From the NCBI RefSeq assembly GCF_009695765.1, contig NZ_VUNI01000010.1, forward strand, positions 30,144 through 94,143: a stretch of DNA of 64,000 nt, read 5' to 3'. The DNA comes from Roseburia porci (GTDB lineage: Bacteria > Bacillota > Clostridia > Lachnospirales > Lachnospiraceae). The notes beneath the pieces are model-generated. The model did no database searches. It was given only the letters and a program-made list of their open reading frames with translations, and was not told the DNA's origin. Below are positions 47,881 through 55,176 of this stretch, piece after piece; within the stretch, counting starts at the first letter, position 1, and every line of letters begins with the position of its first letter. The translations under genes and the position numbers were made by a program.

Positions 47881-48318
47881 CTATGCTTCCGCACACTGAC
47901 ACGGCATAGCCACTACATTTTTGATCTTCTGTCCACGCATATAACCGCATTTTTCCAGTCCTGCCTGAATAATCTGGTGCCACTGGATTGCTGAAAGTTC
48001 CACCACTGACTCGTCTTCAAGTTCAATGGTGCAGGCTTCCTTCACTTCACATTCCTCTCCACATGCAATCTTATACATATTCTTTCTGCTGATCGCACCG
48101 ATCTCCTCTAAGGTGTTGATCATGCGGTACACCGTAGCCGTTCCAATCTTTGGATCTCTTTTGGAAGCCCGGTAATAAATTTCTTTACAGCAGGAGCAGT
48201 CTTCCTCAAGAATAATATCAAGAAGCATCTGTCTTTGCTTTGTAATCCTGCATCCCTCTTCCTTCAGTCTTTGTATGATCAGTTCCTTTTGCATCTGTGT
48301 TCTTCGATAATCCTGCAT
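47881..48318 (-). CDS. Cysteine-rich Fur-family transcriptional regulator
   Basis: A 145-residue Fur-family protein: the winged helix has RITKQRQMLLDIIL and TATVYRMINTLEEIGAI. It is unusual in having ten cysteines (23, 41, 43, 44, 86, 90, 96, 124, 140, 142) and one histidine (H114). The His-rich HHHDH regulatory site of Fur, PerR and Zur is absent and C-C motifs take its place. It may therefore sense metal or redox state through thiolates, or an Fe-S cluster. Its promoter overlaps a GTTAG-N6-CTAAC palindrome, implying autoregulation; the same site precedes DUF3793-flavodoxin. RBS AGAGG precedes the ATG at 48318. Confidence 0.88.
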   Translation of the reverse strand: MQDYRRTQMQKELIIQRLKEEGCRITKQRQMLLDIILEEDCSCCKEIYYRASKRDPKIGTATVYRMINTLEEIGAISRKNMYKIACGEECEVKEACTIELEDESVVELSAIQWHQIIQAGLEKCGYMRGQKIKNVVAMPCQCAEA

Positions 48319-48380
48319 AACAACCTCTTTTCTGTCAAACTTCTATTTGCAACGTTGATAATTGTTTTCATCTACCGTAA

Positions 48381-48412
48381 GTTAGTATATTCTAACTCTT
48401 GTTAGAAGTCAA
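48381..48412 (-). promoter_or_regulatory. Promoter and operator of the Fur-family gene
   Basis: Minus-strand TTGACT (48407-48412), 17 bp, TATACT (48384-48389). GTTAG-TATATT-CTAAC (48381-48396) covers the -10. A third half-site, GTTAG at 48401-48405, lies in the spacer, giving CTAAC-AAGA-GTTAG with its neighbour. The same palindrome occurs at 34903-34918. Confidence 0.78.
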
Positions 48413-48465
48413 TAACATTTTTGAGAAATTATTGCAATTTTATCAATAGAATGTCTCTTCCTTAT

Positions 48466-48855
48466 TTATGCATTACGTTTTGCATCGGCTTTAGCCTGGA
48501 ACTTATCCTCGAAAACAATAAAGCGTTCATGTTCGCCCTCACCGATCAGTCCACATTCATCATATGCTTTCACCGAAAACGTAAGCGCACGTCCATTGAT
48601 CTTAATCAGTTCAGACTCGCATGTAACTTTCATTCCCACTGGTGTTGCTGCCACATGTTTTACATTGAGTGCAGTACCAACGGTACCGCTTCCAGGTTCC
48701 AGTTCTTTTTCCACACTTGTGTATGCGGTATTCTCCATAAGTGCGATCATTGCCGGTGTTGCAAAAACATCCATCGTTCCGCTTCCCATTGTTTTCGCGG
48801 TATTTTCCTGTGATACCACCAGTTCTTTTTTTCCTTTGATTCCTGTTTCTAACAT
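48466..48855 (-). CDS. FlK-like hotdog thioesterase
   Basis: A 129-residue hotdog-fold protein resembling fluoroacetyl-CoA thioesterase FlK. ATPAMIALMENTAY carries the Thr and Glu and NVKHVAATPVGM the His of the FlK catalytic triad. The physiological substrate is unlikely to be fluoroacetyl-CoA; such homologues may clear small or toxic acyl-CoAs. RBS AAAGGAGG precedes the ATG at 48855. It is divergent from htpG and upstream of the Fur-family gene, which has its own promoter. Confidence 0.85.
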   Translation of the reverse strand: MLETGIKGKKELVVSQENTAKTMGSGTMDVFATPAMIALMENTAYTSVEKELEPGSGTVGTALNVKHVAATPVGMKVTCESELIKINGRALTFSVKAYDECGLIGEGEHERFIVFEDKFQAKADAKRNA

Positions 48856-48993
48856 TGTGTTCCTCCTTTAGTTCATAGCTTGTTTCTTATGCCATATCGT
48901 ATCATTTTTCACAAAGGCTGTCCATATTTTCCAAGTTTATAAACTTTTCATAATTTCAGAAATGCCTTATTTTCAATGATTCCGCGTGTTTTG

Positions 48994-49020
48994 TTAGCAC
49001 TCATTCAAAAAGAGTGCTGA
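48994..49020 (+). promoter_or_regulatory. CIRCE element (HrcA operator) upstream of htpG
   Basis: TTAGCACTC (48994-49002), nine bases, GAGTGCTGA (49012-49020): 17 of 18 positions match the CIRCE consensus TTAGCACTC-N9-GAGTGCTAA. It lies 7 bp before the -35 of the htpG promoter. Confidence 0.95.
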
Positions 49021-49027
49021 TTTTCTA

Positions 49028-49056
49028 TTGACTTTTCCCAGAACTGGTAATATCAT
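49028..49056 (+). promoter_or_regulatory. htpG promoter
   Basis: TTGACT (49028-49033), 17 bp, TATCAT (49051-49056). It lies just after the CIRCE element, so HrcA binding would occlude polymerase. The leader to the ATG at 49149 is about 85 nt. Confidence 0.7.
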
Positions 49057-49148
49057 TTCAATTGATTCTAGTATATGATTCAAAATCAGATACGTTTCAG
49101 GAATGTGCCTGATGTCTGATTCAATTTATAATTAAAGGAGTTGTTGAC

Positions 49149-51230
49149 ATGAGTAACAAACATGGAAATCTTTCAATTGACAGCGATAATCTTTTCCCGA
49201 TTATCAAGAAATGGTTATATTCTGACCATGACATTTTTTACCGTGAGTTAATTTCAAACGGCTGCGATGCGATCACCAAGCTGGCAAAGCTTGATATGAT
49301 GGGTGAATATACACTTCCTTCTGATTACAAGGCAAAAATCCAGGTAATCGTGGATCCGGAAGAGAAAACTTTAAAATTCATCGACAATGGTCTCGGAATG
49401 ACTGCAGATGAAGTTGAAGAATACATTAACCAGATTGCTTTCTCCGGCGCAACCGATTTCATCGAGAAATACAAAGATAAAGCAAATGACGACCAGATCA
49501 TCGGACACTTTGGTCTTGGTTTCTACTCTGCTTTCATGGTTGCCGATGTTGTTACCATCGACACCCTCTCCTATAAAGAAGGTGCTACTCCGGTTCACTG
49601 GTCCTGTGATGGCGGAACCGAATTTGACATGACAGACGGAACCAAAAATACTGTCGGAACTGAGATCACGCTGTTCCTGAATGAAGACTGTCTCGAATTC
49701 GCCAACGAATACCGCGCACGCGAGGTTATTGAGAAATACTGCTCTTTCATGCCGACGGAGATCTATCTTTCCAAAGCAAATGCTCCGGAAGAATATGAAA
49801 CCATCGATAAAGAGGACAAACTTGATACCGACACAGTAATCGAAGAGATTCACGAAGAAGCCAAAACAGAAGAGAAAGAAAATGAGAACGGCGAAAAAGA
49901 AACCGTTGAAGTTTCTCCTGCAAAAGATAAATTAAAAATCGTGAAACGTCCGGTACCGTTAAACGATACAAAACCTCTCTGGGCTAAAACTCCAAGTGAG
50001 TGTACCGACGATGAATACAAAGCTTTCTACCGTAAAGTATTTATGGATTACAAAGAGCCGTTATTCTGGATCCACCTGAATATGGATTATCCGTTCAATT
50101 TAAAAGGAATTCTGTATTTTCCGAAGATCAATACCGAATACGATTCCATCGAAGGAACCATCAAGCTTTACAATAATCAGGTATTTATCGCTGATAACAT
50201 CAAAGAAGTTATTCCTGAATTCCTCATGCTGTTAAAAGGTGTGATTGATTGTCCGGATCTTCCTCTGAACGTTTCACGTAGTGCACTTCAGAACGACGGA
50301 TTCGTTAAAAAGATTTCTGAATACATTACCAAAAAAGTTGCTGATAAACTAATCGGACTTTGCAAAACTGAGAAAGAAAGCTACGAAAAATACTGGGATG
50401 ACATCAGCCCATTCATCAAATACGGCTGCTTAAAAGATGAGAAATTCTGTGATAAGATGAACGATTATATTCTGTTTAAGGATATCAACGGAAAATATCA
50501 GACACTTCCGGAACTCTTAAAACCAGTTGAGGAACCAGAAGATGCAAAAGAGACAGAATCTGATGTTGTCAATGCAGATGGCAGCGATGCTGCTCCAGAA
50601 GAGAAAAAAGACGACCGCGCGATCGTATATTATGTAACTGACTGCAACCAGCAGGGACAATACATCAATTTATTCAAAGAACAGGGTATGAATGCCGTTA
50701 TCTTAGATCACAATATTGATACCTCATTTATCACTCAGTTGGAACAGCGCAATGACCATTATAAATTCATGCGTATTGATGCAGATCTTACCGAAAGCCT
50801 GAAATCCGATTCGGAAACTGATTATACCGAAGCTGCTTCTACTCTCTCTGATCTGTTTAAAAAGACATTAAACAATGACAAGCTCACTGTAAAAGTGGAA
50901 GCTCTGAAAAACGACGGAATCGCATCTGTGATCACACTTTCCGAAGAAGGACGCCGTATGCAGGATATGATGAGAATGTATGCTGCAAATGGTATGGGTG
51001 GTATGGATCCGAATATGTTTGCTGCCGACCAGACACTGACCTTAAATGCAAACAATGAACTCGTAAAATATATCCTTGAGCATAAAGATTCCGAGCATGT
51101 ACCAATGTTCTGTGAACAGCTTTATGATCTTGCAATGCTCTCTAACCAGCCACTCTCTGTGGATGCCATGAGCAAATTCGTAAAAAGAAGCAACGACATT
51201 ATGTTATTACTTACAAAAGAGAATGCATAA
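49149..51230 (+). CDS. htpG: Hsp90-family chaperone HtpG
   Basis: A 693-residue ATP-dependent chaperone. The N-terminal GHKL ATPase has YSDHDIFYRELISNGCDA with the catalytic Glu and ADNG-like IDNGLGMT, GHFGLGFYSAF. The middle domain includes VSRSALQNDG-type NVSRSALQNDGFV. A charged E/K-rich insert lies near residues 225-262 (EIHEEAKTEEKENENGEKE), longer than in E. coli HtpG, and another acidic insert near 460-490. Both are typical of some Clostridia. RBS AAAGGAG precedes the ATG. Controlled by a CIRCE element. Confidence 0.96.
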   Translation: MSNKHGNLSIDSDNLFPIIKKWLYSDHDIFYRELISNGCDAITKLAKLDMMGEYTLPSDYKAKIQVIVDPEEKTLKFIDNGLGMTADEVEEYINQIAFSGATDFIEKYKDKANDDQIIGHFGLGFYSAFMVADVVTIDTLSYKEGATPVHWSCDGGTEFDMTDGTKNTVGTEITLFLNEDCLEFANEYRAREVIEKYCSFMPTEIYLSKANAPEEYETIDKEDKLDTDTVIEEIHEEAKTEEKENENGEKETVEVSPAKDKLKIVKRPVPLNDTKPLWAKTPSECTDDEYKAFYRKVFMDYKEPLFWIHLNMDYPFNLKGILYFPKINTEYDSIEGTIKLYNNQVFIADNIKEVIPEFLMLLKGVIDCPDLPLNVSRSALQNDGFVKKISEYITKKVADKLIGLCKTEKESYEKYWDDISPFIKYGCLKDEKFCDKMNDYILFKDINGKYQTLPELLKPVEEPEDAKETESDVVNADGSDAAPEEKKDDRAIVYYVTDCNQQGQYINLFKEQGMNAVILDHNIDTSFITQLEQRNDHYKFMRIDADLTESLKSDSETDYTEAASTLSDLFKKTLNNDKLTVKVEALKNDGIASVITLSEEGRRMQDMMRMYAANGMGGMDPNMFAADQTLTLNANNELVKYILEHKDSEHVPMFCEQLYDLAMLSNQPLSVDAMSKFVKRSNDIMLLLTKENA

Positions 51231-51237
51231 AACGCAA

Positions 51238-51276
51238 CAAAAAAAGCAGAGCCCCATCAGGAGTTCTGCTTTTTTT
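51238..51276. terminator. Bidirectional terminator between htpG and the PAP2 gene
   Basis: A run of A then GCAGA pairs with (T)CTGC then a run of T around a partly paired GCC...AGT middle. The stop codon of the PAP2 gene (51257-51259) lies inside the loop region, so coding and termination overlap. Confidence 0.8.
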
Positions 51277-51784
51277 GTATATAACGCTTTGTTAAATAAT
51301 TTACAATCAATGCGGAGCCGATTCCGATTACCATTCCGACTAGCACATCCGTTGGGAAATGTACAAAATTATATAATCTTGAAAAAGCGATCAGAGATGC
51401 CAGAATAATCGCACAGATTCCCAGCTTTCTGTCATTGCAGAATATAGTCACCGCCGCTGTAAATCCGTTCATTGTATGTCCGGACGGAAATGAATAATCC
51501 AATGGACTTTTCACAAGCAGCGCGATCGATGGATCGATCCAGCACGGCCGGTCTCTTGCTACCAGATTCTTAAGGATCAGATTGCCGATAATAAAGGTAA
51601 GCAGCATTGCTGCAAACGTCTGAATCCCACATTTGCGATATTTCTTTGAAATCGTCATAACTGCGGCAACAATCAGCCAGAAAAGACCGATATTTCCCAG
51701 ATCTGACAAATGCGCCATCCACCAGTCCAATACCGGGTTATGGATTTTCTGCAGCCCATATAATATGTCAAATTCCCATTCCAT
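51257..51784 (-). CDS. PAP2-family membrane phosphatase
   Basis: A 175-residue membrane protein with five or six helices and the three PAP2 motifs: KNLVARDRP, SFPSGHT and SRLYNFVHFPTD. Such proteins dephosphorylate lipid phosphates; undecaprenyl pyrophosphate recycling or phosphatidate/PGP hydrolysis are the likely options. The active site should face outside. RBS GAGGGGG precedes the ATG. Last gene of the long minus-strand run that includes addAB. Confidence 0.9.
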   Translation of the reverse strand: MEWEFDILYGLQKIHNPVLDWWMAHLSDLGNIGLFWLIVAAVMTISKKYRKCGIQTFAAMLLTFIIGNLILKNLVARDRPCWIDPSIALLVKSPLDYSFPSGHTMNGFTAAVTIFCNDRKLGICAIILASLIAFSRLYNFVHFPTDVLVGMVIGIGSALIVNYLTKRYIQKKQNS

Positions 51785-51804
51785 AAAAAATCCCCCTCGT
51801 TATT

Positions 51805-52803
51805 TTAATCTGTCTCCTCACTCATGCAGTTGTCATATACCGCAAAGAACGTATCTGTTGTGATGGCAGAACTATCCTCAATCGTTACTTTTGACCACAT
51901 CTTCTCATTCAACTCTGTCACAGCTTCATCCACATATTGATTATACATATCTTCAAACTGTGCTTTCTCTTTGTTTGTCAAAATCTTCTGTTTATTTTCC
52001 TCGGTCAGCGCAACATCGAATTTATTCACACATCTGAAAAAATAATAACCGCCATCTACATCAATCCGGTCTGAGACCTCACCATTATTCATTCCAAAAG
52101 CTTTGTCTTCCACGTTCTTTGGACATTCCCCTCTTGCAAGTGTTGTTTCAATACCAGATGCCTCATTATAAGCAGCTGCCACTGTTTCAAAGTTCTCTCC
52201 TGCAGCCAGCTTCGATGCGACCTCTTCTGCTTTGTTCAGATTCGATACATAAATCTGCTGTACCTGCATCACACGTGCTTCATCATCGCTGATTTCCTCA
52301 TCCACTCCACTGATTAACGTGCGATATAATTTATCTGCAAGCGCATAGTTTGTATAATATTCTTCGATGTGTTTCTGACTGATCCCCATATAACTGATCT
52401 CTTCTTTGGAAAGAGATTGGTAATATTCTTCCGCAGCTTTTTTGACAACCTTTTTATCATCTGCATCAAGTTCAATCCCCTGTTCCTCTGCAAGAAGATC
52501 CATACACATGATCCGGCTTAACTCGGATAATGTTACTCCCTTTACATACTCCTGAAGGGATTCATCTCCAAAGTCATAATCCCACAAATCGACGCCATAT
52601 ACATTACCGTATAGATTTTTATAATTGCATAAGTATAGTCTGGCTTCTTCCAGACTGCACGCATGATTATTTATCGTAAATACCGATTTGCTGCTCATTA
52701 CCTTCGTGTTAATTACAAATTCTGTATTTCCAACCCGGCATCCAGTCAGACATCCGGATGCCAGCACGATGGCCAGCATCATTGCGACTATCTTTTTTTT
52801 CAT
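51805..52803 (-). CDS. PrsA/SurA-like peptidyl-prolyl isomerase lipoprotein
   Basis: A 332-residue lipoprotein: signal peptide with lipobox LTGC, a SurA-N-like helical region (about 45-175), a parvulin (PpiC) domain (about 182-275, with QQIYVSNLNKAEEVASKLAAGENFETVAAAY), and a C-terminal helix. It should help fold exported proteins on the outer face of the membrane, like PrsA. The parvulin domain is divergent, so isomerase activity is not assured. It lies 22 bp after the COG2509 flavoprotein gene. Confidence 0.87.
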   Translation of the reverse strand: MKKKIVAMMLAIVLASGCLTGCRVGNTEFVINTKVMSSKSVFTINNHACSLEEARLYLCNYKNLYGNVYGVDLWDYDFGDESLQEYVKGVTLSELSRIMCMDLLAEEQGIELDADDKKVVKKAAEEYYQSLSKEEISYMGISQKHIEEYYTNYALADKLYRTLISGVDEEISDDEARVMQVQQIYVSNLNKAEEVASKLAAGENFETVAAAYNEASGIETTLARGECPKNVEDKAFGMNNGEVSDRIDVDGGYYFFRCVNKFDVALTEENKQKILTNKEKAQFEDMYNQYVDEAVTELNEKMWSKVTIEDSSAITTDTFFAVYDNCMSEETD

Positions 52804-52825
52804 TTTGGTTTATCCTATCGTTTGA

Positions 52826-54226
52826 TTATGAAAGTTTTTCCAGAATGCTTCTTGCAACAGAAATACCATTTGCAGAAGCCTGCTGCAGTCCTCTTGTCAC
52901 GGAAGCGCCGTCACCAATTGCACGAAGTCCGCACACACTTGTCTCGAAATCTTTGTTTACAACAACTTTATTTGAATAGAATTTCACTTCCACTCCGTAT
53001 AACAATGTTTCATCACTGGCAATTCCCGGAGTAACCTTGTCCAGTGCCATGATCATTTCCTCAATGTCCACCATGATCCGGTGTGGAAATACAAGGGAAA
53101 GATCGCCCGGAACCGCATCTTTTAATGTCGGGATCAGGTTATTTCTGCAAAGACGTTCTTCCGTTGTCCGGCGTCCTCTTTTGAAATCTCCAAAGGTCTG
53201 TACCAGAATCTTGCCGTCACAAAGCATGTTGGAAAGCTGTGCAATCTGTTTACCATATTCGATTGGAGTCTTGAATGGTTTGGTAAAATTCTTTGATACC
53301 AGTAATGCAAAATTGGTATTATTAGTCTTCATATCCGCAGATTTATAAGCATGGCCGTTTACCACGGCAAGTCCATTATCATAATACTCTGTCGCAACCT
53401 CTCCGGAAGGATTGGTACAAAACGTACGCACTTTATCATCAAATGTCGGCGTATGATATACAAGTTTTGCTTCATACAGGTTTTTATTCAGGAAATCCAT
53501 AACCTCATCCCGGACTTCAACACGGACACCGATATCTACTGTACCAACCTGTGTTTCAATTCCATGATTGTCACAGATATGGGAAAACCAGTCTGCTCCT
53601 TCACGACCGACAGCGGATACGATCTCATCTGCATAAATGGTCTCACCTTTATCTGTAATGACACCTTTTGCGCAATTATCTTCGATAATAATGTCATCGA
53701 CCATGGTATCAAACAGCATTTCCACACCACTGTTTAACAGATGCTCCTGCATTCTCGCATAAATCTTATATCCTTCTTCGGTTCCAAGATGACGGATCGG
53801 GCATTCAATCAGCTTTAAGTTCGCAGTAATTGCCTTTCTGCGGATCTCACGGATCTCCTTTTCTTTATCGACACCATACACTTTGGTATCCGCACCAAAT
53901 TTCAGATAAATATTATCGGATTCCTTTAATAATTCAACGGTCTTGTCGTATCCTAATATTTCCGGAAGATTTCCACCTACATCTGGAGAAAGTGATAATT
54001 TACCATCCGAAAATGCACCAGCTCCGGCAAAACCGGTCGTAATAGAACACGGCTTACATCCAACACATACCTTGGTACGTCTCTTTGGACATTCCCGCTT
54101 CTCAATTCTTCTTCCTTTTTCTATAATCAGAACTTTCAGATCCGGTTTCTTTTCCATCAGTTCATATGCACAAAATGCCCCTGACGGTCCTGCTCCGATA
54201 ATCACAACATCATATGTATTACTCAT
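52826..54226 (-). CDS. COG2509-type FAD-dependent dehydrogenase
   Basis: A 466-residue flavoprotein. The N-terminus has the dinucleotide motif VVIIGAGPSGAFCAYEL. A cysteine cluster follows (C46, C54, C57, C60 in ECPKRRTKVCVGCKPC), then TTGFAGAGAFSDGKLSLS. The C-terminal part closes the FAD fold with LRAIGDGASVTRGLQQASANG. The family is common in anaerobes and is annotated as an uncharacterised dehydrogenase; the cysteines could hold an Fe-S cluster. Neighbours give no pathway. Start ATG at 54226 with GAGAGG. Confidence 0.87.
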   Translation of the reverse strand: MSNTYDVVIIGAGPSGAFCAYELMEKKPDLKVLIIEKGRRIEKRECPKRRTKVCVGCKPCSITTGFAGAGAFSDGKLSLSPDVGGNLPEILGYDKTVELLKESDNIYLKFGADTKVYGVDKEKEIREIRRKAITANLKLIECPIRHLGTEEGYKIYARMQEHLLNSGVEMLFDTMVDDIIIEDNCAKGVITDKGETIYADEIVSAVGREGADWFSHICDNHGIETQVGTVDIGVRVEVRDEVMDFLNKNLYEAKLVYHTPTFDDKVRTFCTNPSGEVATEYYDNGLAVVNGHAYKSADMKTNNTNFALLVSKNFTKPFKTPIEYGKQIAQLSNMLCDGKILVQTFGDFKRGRRTTEERLCRNNLIPTLKDAVPGDLSLVFPHRIMVDIEEMIMALDKVTPGIASDETLLYGVEVKFYSNKVVVNKDFETSVCGLRAIGDGASVTRGLQQASANGISVARSILEKLS

Positions 54227-54238
54227 GCTTCTGCCTCT

Positions 54239-54502
54239 CTATCCTTCTACAATCAGATACCGTCCTCCCGGCACTTCAAAAACTTCACTCTGCTCTTTCA
54301 GTTCCTCGTCGGTCATGCCGGAGATATCGGTTCCTTCTTCTTCAAAATATTCTTTCACTTCTTTAAGACTGTCCACAACAACCGCCATGCAGTCCTCAAG
54401 AAATGCCTCAGCCTCTTCTATATTTTCTGCTACATTTTCTGCGAAAAGCTGACTTTGTTTTTCCAGAAACGCCTGTAATACTTCCTCATCATATTCGTAC
54501 AT
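54239..54502 (-). CDS. Small acidic protein of unknown function
   Basis: An 87-residue, strongly acidic, mostly helical protein (MYEYDEEVLQAFLEKQSQLF... to ...VPGGRYLIVEG). The ATG at 54502 follows GAGGAGGGG; an earlier ATG lacks a site. The last 12 residues look like a beta strand. I do not recognise a family. It sits between maf and the COG2509 flavoprotein, 12 bp from the latter, so it is likely translated with them. Cytosolic. Confidence 0.75.
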   Translation of the reverse strand: MYEYDEEVLQAFLEKQSQLFAENVAENIEEAEAFLEDCMAVVVDSLKEVKEYFEEEGTDISGMTDEELKEQSEVFEVPGGRYLIVEG

Positions 54503-54549
54503 ATTTCCCCTCCTCTTTGTCATTAACAGAGATTTCAGTCGTTCTTATT

Positions 54550-55176
54550 TTACCATAAATATAAGTCGATTCCAATACCGAGAAGTTCCTGATACAGACG
54601 GCTTACCGGAAGTCCTACCACGTTGTTGTAATCACCGCGGATTTCTTTCACATGGATTGCGCATCTTCCCTGAATCCCGTAACTTCCGGCTTTATCCATC
54701 GGTTCCCCGGTATCCACGTAACGCTGAATCTCGGTTTCCGTCATTGGATACATTGTCACATCCGTTTTCTCATAAAAAATATGTTCCCCGCATCTTCCTT
54801 TTTTGTCAATGAAAACACAGGTAACCCCTGTATATACACTGTGCGTATGTCCGGAAAGCATTCTTAACATTTCCATGGCATGCTCCCTGTCTTTCGGTTT
54901 GCCAAGTATCTGCCCGTCATAAGCGACAACGGTGTCTGCTCCGATTACCAGAATATCCTGTGGTGTGGTAAGTTCACTGTGGTTTTCTCCATATGCGGAC
55001 ACCATTCCCGCCACTTCTTCCGCTTTTTGTCTGGATAACTCCATGACAACTTCTTCCGGTATGGTTTTCGTAATGATCTCTTCGCCCTTTGCCGGACATA
55101 TTTCAAACTCCAGCCCAATCTGTTCTAATAATTCCTTCCGCCTCGGTGATCCGGAAGCAAGGATAATCTGATTCAT
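54550..55176 (-). CDS. maf: Maf-family nucleotide pyrophosphatase
   Basis: A 208-residue house-cleaning pyrophosphatase that hydrolyses non-canonical or pyrimidine nucleoside triphosphates and is linked to septum control. It begins MNQIILASGSPRRKELL, with the SxxR phosphate motif, and has VIGADTVVAYDGQILGKP and the DKAGSYGIQG loop. The ATG at 55176 overlaps the addA stop (ATGA), with AGGAGG upstream, so translation is coupled to addA. Confidence 0.95.
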   Translation of the reverse strand: MNQIILASGSPRRKELLEQIGLEFEICPAKGEEIITKTIPEEVVMELSRQKAEEVAGMVSAYGENHSELTTPQDILVIGADTVVAYDGQILGKPKDREHAMEMLRMLSGHTHSVYTGVTCVFIDKKGRCGEHIFYEKTDVTMYPMTETEIQRYVDTGEPMDKAGSYGIQGRCAIHVKEIRGDYNNVVGLPVSRLYQELLGIGIDLYLW

